NCBI RefSeq assembly: GCF_002924365.1
Contig: NZ_PQWB01000029.1
Location: 46,768-110,767, forward strand
DNA: 64,000 bases
Reading direction: 5' to 3'
Origin: Chromobacterium alticapitis
Lineage (GTDB): Bacteria; Pseudomonadota; Gammaproteobacteria; Burkholderiales; Chromobacteriaceae
Shown here: positions 1 to 8,521 of the stretch, one piece after another
Numbering within the stretch: position 1 is the stretch's first letter
Layout: every line of letters begins with the position of its first letter
Made by a program: the position numbers and the translations under genes
Notes under the pieces: model-generated
What the model was told of the DNA's origin: nothing
Seen by the model: only the letters and a program-made list of their open reading frames with translations
The model's database searches: none

Positions 1-49
1 GCCAACACACACATCAAGAGGAAATGCCAAAATTACAGGGGGTAAATGC

Positions 50-181
50 TTACTTGCCCGGCTTGCCGTGGTTGCGGAAGATCGCCCACAACGCGCCCAG
101 CACCACCAGCGCAGCCACTACTATGGTCAACAAACTCAGACGCCCCACGTCGTCCGACAACATCAAGGTCAGCAACTCCAT
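50..181 (-). CDS. small single-span membrane protein, DUF3149-like
   Basis: A 43-residue protein with one hydrophobic segment (about residues 14-34, rich in Val, Ala and Leu) and a short basic tail ending HGKPGK. Size and layout, an N-terminal MELL start, a DVG segment and then the membrane span, resemble the DUF3149 family of tiny inner-membrane proteins of unknown function. I chose the ATG at 181 because GGGAG lies about 8 nt upstream on the minus strand; an in-frame extension to 268 is possible but has no matching family length. The function is unknown. The left edge of the window cuts off the downstream context. Confidence 0.6.
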   Translation of the reverse strand: MELLTLMLSDDVGRLSLLTIVVAALVVLGALWAIFRNHGKPGK

Positions 182-290
182 CGTGTTCTCCCATCCAGAT
201 TCCGCGATCCAGCGCCTTGCCAACGACATAATAACCCTGTAGAAATCAGTGGAATTGACCCAAATCAATCGGATGTCATCCGTGGAAATA

Positions 291-320
291 AAAAAGCCCG
301 CGGCATCCGTCGCGGGCTTT
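291..320 (-). terminator. intrinsic terminator of the ferredoxin-type reductase gene
   Basis: A GC-rich stem (AAGCCCGCG paired with CGCGGGCTT, 8-nt loop) is followed on the minus strand by a run of six T. It lies 24 nt past the end of the reductase gene. Confidence 0.8.
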
Positions 321-343
321 CTATATACAGATCAATCGCTTGT

Positions 344-1372
344 CTATTTTCCGCCGCCCATGTCCTTGGCCAGGAAAAAGGCATCGGAGAAGAACTCGTC
401 TTCCGGCAAGCCGCGTTCGCGGGTAAAAGCGCCATGCGCAGCCTCCACCATCACCGGCGCGCCGCAGGCATACACTTGATGGCCAGACAGATCGGAGAAG
501 TCCTCCAGCACCGCCTGATGCACGAAGCCGGTGCGGCCGGTCCAGTTGTCCTCGGGCAAGGCCTCGGACAACACCGGAATGTAGCGGATATTGGGATTCG
601 CCGCGGCCCAGCTCTCGGCCAAGTCCGCCATATACAGGTCCGCCTTGCTGCGGGCGCCCCAGTAGAAAATCATCGGGCGGGTGATGCCATGCTGGATCGC
701 GTGCTCGATGATGCCCTTCACCGGCGCGAAACCGGTGCCGCTGGCGATGAACACGATGGGCTTGTCCGAATCTTCCCGCAGGAAGAAGGAGCCCAGCGGT
801 CCCTTGAAACGCATGATTTCGCGCTCCTTCATCTGGTGGAACACGTATTCGGAGAACGAGCCGCCCGGCTGATTGCGGATGTGCAGTTCCAGGAAAGCGT
901 CGTCATGCGGCGCGTTGGCGATGGAGAAGCTGCGCTTCTTGCCATCTTTCATCAGAATGTCGATGTATTGGCCGGCGCGAAACTGCAGGCGCTCGGATAC
1001 CGGCAGCTTCAGCTTCAGCACCGCCACATCGTGCATCTTTTCGATTTTCTCAACTCGGCACGGCAGCGTCTTGATCTGGATATCGCCGGCGCCTGTCACT
1101 TCGCGCGCCTCGATGCTGATGTCGCCCTTCGGCCGCGCGCAGCAGAACAGCGCCATGCCCTGGGCCTGCTCGGCTGAGCTCAGCGCCTTTTCCTGGAAAC
1201 CGTCCTGGCTCACCTCGCCCTCCACCACTTTGCCCTTGCAGGCGCCGCAGGCGCCGTCGCGGCAACCATAAGGCAAGCCCACGCCCTGACGCAAAGCGGC
1301 CTCAAGAATGGTTTCGTGCGCTTCCACACCGAATGTATGCCCGCTGGGGAGCACCTTCACCTGGCAAGTCAT
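344..1372 (-). CDS. 2Fe-2S ferredoxin/FNR-type NAD(P)H reductase (CDP-6-deoxy-glucoseen reductase-like)
   Basis: A 342-residue flavin reductase with an N-terminal plant-type ferredoxin domain (about residues 1-90, cluster ligands Cys37, Cys42, Cys45 and Cys77 or Cys78) fused to an FNR module. The FAD motif RSFS is at 147-150, GPLGSFF near 191, the NAD(P)-binding SGTGFAP at 211-217, and YACG lies near the C-terminus. Family members pass electrons from NAD(P)H through FAD to the cluster. This architecture is often annotated as AscD-like (CDP-6-deoxy-delta-3,4-glucoseen reductase), but no sugar-biosynthesis genes lie nearby, so the partner is unknown. I chose the ATG at 1372; an in-frame ATG at 1408 would add 12 residues and overlap the divergent gene. 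Confidence 0.85.
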   Translation of the reverse strand: MTCQVKVLPSGHTFGVEAHETILEAALRQGVGLPYGCRDGACGACKGKVVEGEVSQDGFQEKALSSAEQAQGMALFCCARPKGDISIEAREVTGAGDIQIKTLPCRVEKIEKMHDVAVLKLKLPVSERLQFRAGQYIDILMKDGKKRSFSIANAPHDDAFLELHIRNQPGGSFSEYVFHQMKEREIMRFKGPLGSFFLREDSDKPIVFIASGTGFAPVKGIIEHAIQHGITRPMIFYWGARSKADLYMADLAESWAAANPNIRYIPVLSEALPEDNWTGRTGFVHQAVLEDFSDLSGHQVYACGAPVMVEAAHGAFTRERGLPEDEFFSDAFFLAKDMGGGK

Positions 1373-1411
1373 GTCGTTTCTCAATCCCGAATTCTGGCTA
1401 AAATGCACGCC

Positions 1412-2329
1412 ATGCGTACCTTACTTATCATCGGCGCCGGCGATGTCGCGCGGCGCGCCCTCCCCCTGCTGCTGCGCCGCTGGCGGGTATTGGTCCTGTG
1501 CCGGACCAAAGAAGCCGCCGCGCCTTGGCGCGCGCTGGGAGCCCGGCCGATGCTCGGCGATCTGGACAACGCCGCGAGCCTGGGACGGCTGGCCGGCTTG
1601 GCCGACGCCGCGCTGCTGACGGCCCCGCCTCCGCCTAGCGGCAAAAGCGACCCGAGAATGCGCAAGTTGTTGTACGCGTTGGCAAAAGCCGACAGCATAC
1701 CACAGCAATGGATCTACATCAGCACCACAGGCGTCTACGGCGATGCCGGCGGCGGACTGCTGGACGAGACCTCGCCCCTGCGTCCCGCCAACGATCGCGC
1801 GCGACGCCGCCTCGACGCCGAATCGCAACTGCGGCGTTTCGCGATTCGCCGCGGCAGCGCGCTGACCATACTGCGCGCGCCCGGCATCTATGCAGACGAA
1901 CGGCTGCCGCTGGCCCGCTTCGCCAGCGGCGCGCCGCTGATCGTCGATGCCGAGGATAGCTGGAGCAACCATATCCACGCCGACGATCTGGCTCGGCTAT
2001 GCGTGGCCGCGCTATCCCGCCGCGCCGGCATTCGCGTCTACAATGCCTGCGACGACCTGCCGCTGCCGGTCAGCCGCTGGTACCGGGCGCTGGGCGAAAC
2101 CCTGGACCTGCCCTGCCCGCCGCAGCTGCCGCGCGAACAGGCCAAGGCCAGCGTTCCGCCCCAGTTGTGGTCATTCTTGGCCGAATCCCGACGCTTGGAC
2201 AACGGCAGGCTGCGGCGCGAACTGCGCGTCCGCCTGCAGTGGCCTAGCGCGCTCGATTATCTGGACGCCTTGGGGCAAGATGAGCGGCGACGGGCCGCGA
2301 TACTCGCAAGCTACGCCGAGATTCGGTAA
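1412..2329 (+). CDS. NAD(P)-binding SDR-like protein (YeeZ-like epimerase fold)
   Basis: A 305-residue protein of the extended short-chain dehydrogenase type. The nucleotide-binding loop [10 protein letters not shown] is at residues 5-14 and the central segment [11 protein letters not shown] matches the SDR active-site strand. No Tyr-x3-Lys pair follows it, so dehydrogenase or epimerase activity is doubtful. The closest named relatives I recall are YeeZ-like proteins of unknown substrate. The start is taken at 1412 (MRTLLIIG); an ATG three codons upstream at 1403 is possible. It is divergent from the ferredoxin reductase with only about 40 nt between starts and lies 37 nt upstream of trmB, so it may be co-transcribed with it. 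Confidence 0.7.
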   Translation: MRTLLIIGAGDVARRALPLLLRRWRVLVLCRTKEAAAPWRALGARPMLGDLDNAASLGRLAGLADAALLTAPPPPSGKSDPRMRKLLYALAKADSIPQQWIYISTTGVYGDAGGGLLDETSPLRPANDRARRRLDAESQLRRFAIRRGSALTILRAPGIYADERLPLARFASGAPLIVDAEDSWSNHIHADDLARLCVAALSRRAGIRVYNACDDLPLPVSRWYRALGETLDLPCPPQLPREQAKASVPPQLWSFLAESRRLDNGRLRRELRVRLQWPSALDYLDALGQDERRRAAILASYAEIR

Positions 2330-2366
2330 CATCGCGGTTTTTTTGAGTTTTCAGCAGGCCAGCAAA

Positions 2367-3047
2367 ATGGAAAATCCGGCTTTCAAACGTGCGATCCGCA
2401 GCTTCGTGCTGCGCCAGGGCCATCTGTCCTCGGGCCAACAGCGGGCGATGGACGAAGGCATGCCCAAATGGGGCATTGAATACCGTCCCGAGCCGATCAA
2501 CCTGGAACAGGCTTTCGGGCGCGCCGCGCCCAAGATCCTGGAAATCGGCTTCGGCATGGGCGGCGCCACCGCCGAGATCGCCGCGTCCAATCCGGACAAG
2601 GATTATCTAGGCATAGAGGTGCACGGCCCCGGCGTCGGCAATCTGTGCAAGCTGATCGAAGAGAAAGCGCTGAGCAATCTGCGCTTGATGCGCCACGACG
2701 CGGTGGAAGTGCTGGACCACATGCTGGCCGACGGCAGCCTGGACGGCGTGCATATCTTCTTCCCCGACCCGTGGCACAAGAAGCGCCACAACAAGCGCCG
2801 TCTGATCCAGTCGCCGCTGGTGGAAAAGCTGGTGAAGAAGCTGAAGCCGGGCGGCTATCTGCACGCCGCCACCGATTGGGAAGACTACGCGATCCAGATC
2901 ATGGAAGTGATGAGCGGCAACGCCGACCTGGAAAACACCGCCGACGGCTACGCCCCGCGCCCGGACTACCGCCCGCTGACCAAGTTCGAAGCCCGCGGCA
3001 TCAAGCTTGGCCACGGCGTGTGGGATGTGATCTTCCGCCGCAAATAA
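2367..3047 (+). CDS. trmB: tRNA (guanine-N7-)-methyltransferase TrmB
   Basis: A 226-residue SAM-dependent methyltransferase that makes m7G46 in the tRNA variable loop. The SAM loop [12 protein letters not shown] lies around residues 55-66, followed by the family signature [14 protein letters not shown] near 130-145 and the C-terminal motif [16 protein letters not shown]. Length and motif order match TrmB of Gram-negative bacteria. It starts at the ATG at 2367, 37 nt after the preceding SDR-like gene on the same strand. A much longer open frame upstream overlaps that gene and is not part of the protein. Confidence 0.96.
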   Translation: MENPAFKRAIRSFVLRQGHLSSGQQRAMDEGMPKWGIEYRPEPINLEQAFGRAAPKILEIGFGMGGATAEIAASNPDKDYLGIEVHGPGVGNLCKLIEEKALSNLRLMRHDAVEVLDHMLADGSLDGVHIFFPDPWHKKRHNKRRLIQSPLVEKLVKKLKPGGYLHAATDWEDYAIQIMEVMSGNADLENTADGYAPRPDYRPLTKFEARGIKLGHGVWDVIFRRK

Positions 3048-3062
3048 AACGCCTTTCCCGTC

Positions 3063-3094
3063 GCGCGGGTTGGCCCAATAGGCCATACCCGCGC
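3063..3094. repeat. interrupted inverted repeat between convergent genes
   Basis: GCGCGGGT plus TGGCC pairs with GGCCA plus ACCCGCGC, giving a strong 13-bp stem with one bulged base and a short CAATA-type loop. It follows trmB and precedes the end of the convergent glutathione peroxidase gene. There is no T tract, so it may act as a factor-dependent terminator, a 3'-end stabiliser or a REP-like element. Confidence 0.5.
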
Positions 3095-3188
3095 ATGCGC
3101 CCCTCTCCCTGACCTAGGCGACACAGGCTGGCCCCAAAGCCATGCCCGCAGCCGACATCATCGCCCAGCCTCGACAAGGCGAGTCCCC

Positions 3189-3668
3189 TCACCTCGCCAA
3201 CAACGCCTTGATGTCCTCCACCAGCTCATGCGGCTCCACCGCCGGCTCATAGCGCTTGACCACGCGTCCGCGGCCATCGATCAGGAACTTGGTGAAATTC
3301 CATTTCACCGGATGCGGATGCGTGGACTCTGCCTGGGTCAGCCAACGCCACAAGGGCGGCGCGCCGTCGCCATTGACCTCCACCTTGGCGAACAGCGTAA
3401 ACGACACGCCGAAACGGCCCTGGCAGAAGGCGACGATCTCCTCCTCGCTGCCCGGCTCCTGTCCGCCAAACTGATTGCATGGAAAGCCGAGCACGTGGAA
3501 ACCCTGGCCGGCGAAATAATCCTGCAACTCCTGCAGGCCGGCGTACTGCCGGGTATAGCCGCACTCGCTGGCGGTGTTCACCAGCAAAATGACTTGGCCC
3601 TCGTAGGCCGAAAGCGCCTCGAGAGCGCCGTCCGCCCGATGGGCGCTGAAATCGTAGAGCGTGGTCAT
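3189..3668 (-). CDS. glutathione peroxidase family thiol peroxidase (BtuE-like)
   Basis: A 159-residue cysteine-type glutathione peroxidase that reduces hydroperoxides with thiols, probably thioredoxin or glutathione. The peroxidatic Cys36 lies in NTASECGYT, in the position of selenocysteine in animal enzymes. The catalytic Gln70 lies in FGGQEPG, and the Trp-Asn pair is in VKWNFTKF. No signal peptide is seen, so it is cytoplasmic. The ATG at 3668 is supported by GGGAG with 6-nt spacing. It is divergent from the DUF1841 gene, whose predicted promoter overlaps this start codon. Confidence 0.93.
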   Translation of the reverse strand: MTTLYDFSAHRADGALEALSAYEGQVILLVNTASECGYTRQYAGLQELQDYFAGQGFHVLGFPCNQFGGQEPGSEEEIVAFCQGRFGVSFTLFAKVEVNGDGAPPLWRWLTQAESTHPHPVKWNFTKFLIDGRGRVVKRYEPAVEPHELVEDIKALLAR

Positions 3669-3690
3669 GGCAAGCTCCCTACCGTATAAT
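3662..3690 (+). promoter_or_regulatory. sigma-70-type promoter for the DUF1841 gene
   Basis: TGGTCA (3662-3667) and a perfect TATAAT (3685-3690) are separated by 17 nt. The -35 element overlaps the start codon of the divergent glutathione peroxidase gene. Confidence 0.5.
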
Positions 3691-3787
3691 GCCGCAGCCC
3701 GCACAGCGGCCGCGCGCCTCGCCGACCCCTGCCGCGCCAAGGCGCGCCCGATGCGAGCCACGCCAGAAACCGCCCGAGGTCTTAACA

Positions 3788-4267
3788 ATGTTGTTCAATC
3801 CCAGCCGCCAGGATGCCCGCCGCTTCTTCTTCGACACCTGGAACAAATCCAAATCCGGCCAGCCTCTGTCCGACTTGGAGAAAATCGTCCTAACCATTCT
3901 TATAGACCACCCGGAGTACCATCCCATCCTGGAGAATCCGGAAGCCTTCATGGAGCAGGAATGGACGCCGGACATGGGCGAGACCAATCCTTTCCTCCAT
4001 CTGGGCCTGCACGTGGCTATCGAGGAGCAACGCTCCATCGATCAGCCCTTCGGCATCCGCTCGCTGTATGCCCAGCTAGCGCTGCGCCATGGCGACGAAC
4101 ATCGCGCGCAGCATGAGTTTATGGAGTGCCTGAGCGAGATGATCTGGCATGCCCAGCGCTATGGCGGCGGCCCCGACGTCAACCGCTACATTTCCTGCGT
4201 CCGCGGCAAGCTCGGCATGGGCGAGGAAGAGCAAGCGCGCGTCAATCCCAACGATATCCCGGACTAG
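3788..4267 (+). CDS. DUF1841 family protein
   Basis: A 159-residue soluble protein starting MLFNPSRQDARRFFFDTW, which matches the N-terminal signature of the DUF1841 family found in beta- and gammaproteobacteria. It contains the conserved DHPEYH and HLGLHVAIEEQ stretches, the latter with His and Glu residues that could bind a metal. No function is established for the family. GAGGT at 3776-3780 is a suitable ribosome-binding site for the ATG at 3788. It is probably transcribed alone; two inverted repeats follow it. Confidence 0.8.
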   Translation: MLFNPSRQDARRFFFDTWNKSKSGQPLSDLEKIVLTILIDHPEYHPILENPEAFMEQEWTPDMGETNPFLHLGLHVAIEEQRSIDQPFGIRSLYAQLALRHGDEHRAQHEFMECLSEMIWHAQRYGGGPDVNRYISCVRGKLGMGEEEQARVNPNDIPD

Positions 4268-4319
4268 GCGAAAAAATACCGTGGCGGGAGGACCAGCCAC
4301 GGCTCAACAAGCGGGGCAA

Positions 4320-4342
4320 CTTGGCCGGACAAGCCGGCCAAG
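4320..4342. terminator. hairpin between convergent DUF1841 and hydroxyacid dehydrogenase genes
   Basis: A perfect 9-bp stem CTTGGCCGG/CCGGCCAAG with a 5-nt loop. A second, 7-bp inverted repeat (CCGTGGC/GCCACGG) lies at 4279-4302. Both lack a good T tract on either strand, so termination here is inferred from position only. Confidence 0.5.
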
Positions 4343-4409
4343 TGATTTCAGCATAGTAAACTCTTAATACACTTCAAAGCTTTTAACTCAAAGTCCTTCC
4401 GCGCCGGCG

Positions 4410-5360
4410 CTACACCAGACGATTCAGCGCCTCGCCGCGCGCAAACGCCTCGATATTGCCGGCCAATTGCGCGGCCAGCCGGCGCATCGCCTCGCCGCTG
4501 GCCCAACCCACGTGCGGCGTGACGATCAGATGGGGCAGCCGGGCCTTCAGCAGCGGATTATCCGGCGGCGGCGGCTCCGAACTCAGCACATCGAAACCAG
4601 CGCCGCCCAATTGGCCGTACTTCAAGGCGGCCGCCAGATCGGCCTCGTCCACCAGGCCGCCGCGCGCGGTATTGATCAGAATGGCGCCCGGCTTCATCGC
4701 CATCAGCTCCGGCTGGGCGATCATGCCGCGCGTGTCCTCCGTCAGCGGGCAATGCAGCGACACCACGTCCGCGCGCGCCAGCGCCTCGTCAAACGACACC
4801 CTGTCCTCGCGCACCTGCGCCGCGCCCTTGCGTTCGGCGAAGATCACTTCCATGCCGAAAGCGCGCGCCATGGCGGCCAGCTGTTGTCCGATGCCGCCGC
4901 CTCCGACGATGGCCAGCATAGCGCCGCGCAGCTCGCGTATCGGCGCGCCGAAATGGCAAAACTGCTTGCTCTGGCTCCAAATGCCGGCGGCGACGTCCCG
5001 CTGGTAGGCCGGCAGATTCTTCATCAGCGCCAGCATCAGCGTGAAAGCATGCTCGGCCACCGTGTGATCGCCGTAATGGCGGATATTGCACACCGCCACG
5101 CCGCGCTCGCGGCAGGCGTCCAGGTCCACGTGGTTATAGCCGGTGGCGGCGATGGCGATCAGCCTCAGATTGGGCAACCCCGCTATGGTCTCGCGCGACA
5201 GCGGCACCTTGTTGCTGATGACGATATCGGCCTCGGCCGCGCGGACGGCGATCTGCTCGATGGAAGTGGACGGGTATTCGCGGTAATGGGCGGGGAAGCT
5301 GAAAACGGGAACCGGGACAGGCAGGCTGTCCCGGTCCAGAAACACGACGTTGTGCGTCAT
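4410..5360 (-). CDS. D-2-hydroxyacid dehydrogenase (hydroxypyruvate/glycerate dehydrogenase type)
   Basis: A 316-residue NAD-dependent D-isomer-specific 2-hydroxyacid dehydrogenase. The NAD-binding glycine loop [11 protein letters not shown] lies near residue 152. The catalytic arginine is in [10 protein letters not shown], the glutamate in DVLSSEPP and the histidine in TPHVGWAS. The shape is closest to HprA-like glycerate/hydroxypyruvate reductases that interconvert D-glycerate and hydroxypyruvate; other 2-ketoacids cannot be excluded. It starts 10 nt after the DUF2189 membrane-protein gene, so the two probably form an operon. Confidence 0.88.
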   Translation of the reverse strand: MTHNVVFLDRDSLPVPVPVFSFPAHYREYPSTSIEQIAVRAAEADIVISNKVPLSRETIAGLPNLRLIAIAATGYNHVDLDACRERGVAVCNIRHYGDHTVAEHAFTLMLALMKNLPAYQRDVAAGIWSQSKQFCHFGAPIRELRGAMLAIVGGGGIGQQLAAMARAFGMEVIFAERKGAAQVREDRVSFDEALARADVVSLHCPLTEDTRGMIAQPELMAMKPGAILINTARGGLVDEADLAAALKYGQLGGAGFDVLSSEPPPPDNPLLKARLPHLIVTPHVGWASGEAMRRLAAQLAGNIEAFARGEALNRLV

Positions 5361-5370
5361 TGCGTGGCGG

Positions 5371-6168
5371 TCATCTCTCGAAGGTGATCAAATCCCGATA
5401 GGCATGCCAGCTGGCCAGCGCCAGCACCGGCATGATGATGATCAGGCCCAGGTAATAGGTGGCGAAACCCACCACCGACATGGCCACAATGATAGCGGCC
5501 CACACGCCCATCGTCAGCACATTGCGATAGACCGCCCGCACGCTGGCTATCATCGCCGTGATGGTGTCCACCTCCTTGTCCAGCAGCAGCGGGATAGCCA
5601 CCACGCTGACCGAGAACACCAACTGGGCGAACAGGAAACCAACAGCAAAGTAGGCGACCAGGAATTCCACATTGCCCGCCTTGAACGCGTCGGCGACGAT
5701 TTCATTGAGGCTGGGCAGCGCGGCGGTGTCGTAGAACAGCGCGAACATCAGCAGCGACACGCGGAACCAGCCGAACACCAGCACCGCCAGCAACACGGCA
5801 TACAGGCTGAAGCCCGGCATATTGACGCGCCAGGAGGTGACGCTGTGCAACAGCTTCACGCGGCCATGGCCGTCGAAGGCTTCCATCTGCTTGGCGATGT
5901 CGTACAGGCCGATGGCGAGAAAAGGGCCGGCCAGCAGGAAAACGGTGGCGAAAGTGATGACCAGCTCGGGCGCCTGCTCGACATAGGCGCCCAGCAGATA
6001 GCCCATCAGCACGAACAGCGCGCCGTAGAACAGGCAGTCTGCCGGCGCCTTCTGGAAGTCGCGAAAGCCTTTTTTGAGCCATTGCATCGTCTGCGCCAGC
6101 TCCACTTTGCGCGCCACCGGTTTCACCTGCGGCGCATCGTGATCATGATCGTGATGAAGAACATCCAT
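5371..6168 (-). CDS. DUF2189 multi-pass inner-membrane protein
   Basis: A 265-residue integral membrane protein with about six hydrophobic segments between residues 50 and 255. The N-terminus is histidine/aspartate-rich (HHDHDHD near residues 5-11) and could bind metal. The core resembles the DUF2189 family, sometimes called cytochrome-c-oxidase-subunit-I-like, of unknown function. I chose the ATG at 6168, with AAGGGGG at suitable spacing, rather than an upstream in-frame start. It is the first gene of a probable two-gene operon with the hydroxyacid dehydrogenase. Confidence 0.75.
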   Translation of the reverse strand: MDVLHHDHDHDAPQVKPVARKVELAQTMQWLKKGFRDFQKAPADCLFYGALFVLMGYLLGAYVEQAPELVITFATVFLLAGPFLAIGLYDIAKQMEAFDGHGRVKLLHSVTSWRVNMPGFSLYAVLLAVLVFGWFRVSLLMFALFYDTAALPSLNEIVADAFKAGNVEFLVAYFAVGFLFAQLVFSVSVVAIPLLLDKEVDTITAMIASVRAVYRNVLTMGVWAAIIVAMSVVGFATYYLGLIIIMPVLALASWHAYRDLITFER

Positions 6169-6262
6169 GGCACACCCCCTTGGGTAGCGGAGAGAACGAA
6201 GACCGGGTGGTCTGAATTTCGTTATATGCCAAGCAAGGGAAAACACAAACCATCGATCCGGC

Positions 6263-6271
6263 TGCTACAAT
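6263..6271 (+). promoter_or_regulatory. extended -10 promoter for the FKBP gene
   Basis: TGCTACAAT matches an extended -10 element (TGnTAnAAT) and would give a 5' leader of about 30 nt before the start at 6307. No good -35 element is visible, as is usual for extended -10 promoters. Confidence 0.4.
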
Positions 6272-6306
6272 CGCGGCGTTGCCACCCTTTGCGCGAAGGA
6301 AACCGC

Positions 6307-6633
6307 ATGAGCGAATTGATCATTGAAGAACTGGTCGTCGGCGAAGGCGCCGAAGCCGTGTCCGGCCAGGAAGTCACCGTCCACTACACCGGCTGGCTGA
6401 CCGACGGCACCAAGTTCGATTCCAGCAAGGACCGCATGCAGCCGTTCAGCTTCCCTCTGGGCGCCGGCTATGTGATCAAGGGCTGGGACCAGGGCGTGCA
6501 GGGCATGAAGGTCGGCGGCAAGCGCAAGCTGACCATCCCGTCCGAGCTGGGCTACGGCGCGCGCGGCGCCGGCGGCGTGATTCCGCCGCACGCCACGCTG
6601 GTATTCGACGTGGAGCTGCTGCAGGTCGGCTGA
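6307..6633 (+). CDS. FKBP-type peptidyl-prolyl cis-trans isomerase
   Basis: A 108-residue single-domain FKBP that catalyses cis-trans isomerisation of X-Pro bonds. The full domain is present: [50 protein letters not shown] and the C-terminal [14 protein letters not shown] strand. The aromatic pocket residues typical of active enzymes (Tyr, Phe, Asp, Trp) are kept. There is no signal peptide or dimerisation domain, so it is a small cytoplasmic enzyme of the FKBP-12 size class. GAAGGA provides the ribosome-binding site. A strong bidirectional terminator follows. Confidence 0.95.
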   Translation: MSELIIEELVVGEGAEAVSGQEVTVHYTGWLTDGTKFDSSKDRMQPFSFPLGAGYVIKGWDQGVQGMKVGGKRKLTIPSELGYGARGAGGVIPPHATLVFDVELLQVG

Positions 6634-6650
6634 TCCGCTTCGTTTCCAGC

Positions 6651-6680
6651 AAAAAGGCCATCCCGCGGGATGGCCTTTTC
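6651..6680. terminator. bidirectional intrinsic terminator
   Basis: A perfect palindrome (AAAAGGCCATCCCG and its complement) with T runs on both strands, placed between the convergent FKBP and DedA genes. Confidence 0.9.
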
Positions 6681-6697
6681 ATTTGCATTCGATCCGC

Positions 6698-7315
6698 TCA
6701 CTTCTTGATGCAGGATTCGCGGCGACGTTTGTACCAGACACCGCCCACCACCAGCAGCAGCAAAGCCACCACGCTGAGGATGCCGGCTTGGCCGCGATGC
6801 ACCATGGTCATCAGCCACTCGCGGTTGGCCGCGCCGTAATAGCCGAGATAAACCCAGACCGGCACCGAGATCAAGGCCGCGAAGCCATCCATCAACAGGA
6901 AGCGCCAGTAGGGCACGCGCCGCGTCATGCCGGCGGTGATGAAGATGGGGGAACGCAGGCCCGGCAGGAAGCGCGCGACGAACAGCACCCAGTTGCCGTA
7001 TTTCTCGAACTTCTCCTGCACCGCCTGGAAACGCTCCTGGGTCAGGATGCGGGCAATGGGTTTGAAGCGCAGCACCTTGTGGCCGAAAATGCGCCCGGCC
7101 AGGAACATGATGCCATCGCCCACCAAGACCCCGGCCATGCCCACCACGAACATATAATGCACATTGGTATAGCCCAGCCCGGAAATGACGCCGCCGGCGA
7201 CCAAAGTGATGTCTTCCGGAATCGGCACGCCGAACCCGCAAACCAGCAACACCGCGAATACGGCGAGGTAGCCGTAGCCGGTGAAAAAGTCTAGAAGTAT
7301 CTGCAGTGTATCCAT
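6698..7315 (-). CDS. DedA family membrane protein
   Basis: A 205-residue inner-membrane protein of the DedA/VTT family, which includes undecaprenyl-phosphate and phospholipid flippases that support membrane homeostasis. Characteristic segments are VPIPEDITLVAGG near residues 30-42, the re-entrant GxxxG-like region around 55-75 and ARFLPGLRSPIFITAGMTR near 114-132, which carries the conserved arginines. The C-terminal basic tail (KRRRESCIKK) lies on the cytoplasmic side. Substrate is not predictable from sequence. It is divergent from alr. Confidence 0.9.
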   Translation of the reverse strand: MDTLQILLDFFTGYGYLAVFAVLLVCGFGVPIPEDITLVAGGVISGLGYTNVHYMFVVGMAGVLVGDGIMFLAGRIFGHKVLRFKPIARILTQERFQAVQEKFEKYGNWVLFVARFLPGLRSPIFITAGMTRRVPYWRFLLMDGFAALISVPVWVYLGYYGAANREWLMTMVHRGQAGILSVVALLLLVVGGVWYKRRRESCIKK

Positions 7316-7391
7316 CGTTATTCCGTCTGTCGGCGATCAAGTCAGGGCGACATGGCGGCGGCAGGTCGGCTAAAGTCCAAGCACGGGGGTG

Positions 7392-7397
7392 TATAAT
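7392..7397 (+). promoter_or_regulatory. -10 element upstream of alr
   Basis: A perfect TATAAT preceded directly by TG lies 30 nt before the alr start. No clear -35 hexamer is present at 17 nt. Transcription from here would give a leader of about 24 nt that contains CTCCTCCTC and no Shine-Dalgarno sequence. Confidence 0.45.
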
Positions 7398-7426
7398 AGC
7401 ACACCTCCTCCTCACGCTTTCTTGAC

Positions 7427-8500
7427 ATGACTCGTCCTATTCGGCTGGAGATTTCCCTCCCGGCCATTCGCCGCAATTTCCAATTCATCCGCCAGCATTC
7501 GCAGTCCCGCAAGCTGTTCGCCGTGATCAAGGCCGACGCTTATGGCCATGGGGTATTGGACACGGCAAAGGCGTTGGCCGATCAGGCCGACGGTTTTGCC
7601 CTGCTCAATATCGAAGACGCCGCGCGCCTGCGCGAGGCCGGCATACGCCAGCCCATCGCGCTGCTGGAGGGCCCGTTCGACGCGGCCGAGGCCGCCGCGA
7701 TGGCCGACTACCGCCTGAGCGGCGCCATCCACACCTTAGAACAGATGGCCTGGCTGGCCAAAGGTTCCGCCGAACGCCTCGTAGACATCTGGCTAAAAAT
7801 CAACAGCGGCATGAACCGGCTGGGCTTTCGTCCGGAACAGGCCTCGGACGCGCTGACGAGGTTGCGGAGCATGCCGGGCGTCCGTCCAGCAGCCATCATG
7901 ACCCACTTCGCCACCGCCGACGACGACTTCGGCGTGGCCGAGCAGTGGTCCCGCTTCGCGCCGGTGGCCGTCGCCAGCGGCCTGCCCGTTTGCGCCGCCA
8001 ACTCCGCCGCTCTGCTGCGCCACCCGCTCACCCACGGCGACATCGGCCGCCCCGGCGTCGCGCTGTACGGCGTCTCGCCCTTCGATGACGCCACCGGCGT
8101 CGAGCTGGGGCTGGAGCCGGCGATGACGCTGTCGGCCGATATCATCGCCGTGCAGCAACTGCAGGAGGGCGATGCGGTCGGCTATGGCCGCCGCTTCATC
8201 GCGGACCGGGCGATGCGCATAGGCATCGTCGCCTGCGGCTACGCCGACGGCTACCCGCGCCTCGCCGCCAACGGCACGCCGGTAGCCGTAGACGGCCAGG
8301 CCAGCGGCACCGTCGCCCGCGTGTCCATGGACATGCTGGCGGTGGACCTCAGCCATCTGCCGCAGGCTGGCATCGGCAGCCGGGTGGAGCTGTGGGGATC
8401 GCAAGTGCCAATTGAGCAGGTAGCCGCCGCCGCCGGCACCATCAGCTATGAGCTGATGAGCGCGGTCATGCCCAGGGTGCCGCGCCGCGCGCTCGACTGA
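7427..8500 (+). CDS. alr: alanine racemase
   Basis: A 357-residue fold-type III PLP enzyme that interconverts L- and D-alanine for peptidoglycan. The PLP lysine is Lys35 in FAVIKADAYGHG, and the catalytic tyrosine is probably Tyr253 in VGYGRRF. The N-terminal barrel and C-terminal beta domain are complete. The start ATG at 7427 has no recognisable ribosome-binding site; the leader is pyrimidine-rich. The gene converges on the nuclease gene with 21 nt between the ends, which hold a short CCGCC/GGCGG hairpin. There is no second racemase or catabolic dadA nearby, so this is probably the biosynthetic copy. Confidence 0.96.
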   Translation: MTRPIRLEISLPAIRRNFQFIRQHSQSRKLFAVIKADAYGHGVLDTAKALADQADGFALLNIEDAARLREAGIRQPIALLEGPFDAAEAAAMADYRLSGAIHTLEQMAWLAKGSAERLVDIWLKINSGMNRLGFRPEQASDALTRLRSMPGVRPAAIMTHFATADDDFGVAEQWSRFAPVAVASGLPVCAANSAALLRHPLTHGDIGRPGVALYGVSPFDDATGVELGLEPAMTLSADIIAVQQLQEGDAVGYGRRFIADRAMRIGIVACGYADGYPRLAANGTPVAVDGQASGTVARVSMDMLAVDLSHLPQAGIGSRVELWGSQVPIEQVAAAAGTISYELMSAVMPRVPRRALD

Positions 8501-8521
8501 GCGCAGCCGCCTGCGGGCGGT

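Noticed and set aside
7342..7530. Small minus-strand frame overlapping the alr start with AGGAGGAGG nearby
   Set aside because: The purine run is not placed before a start codon in that frame, and the frame runs through the dedA/alr promoter region.
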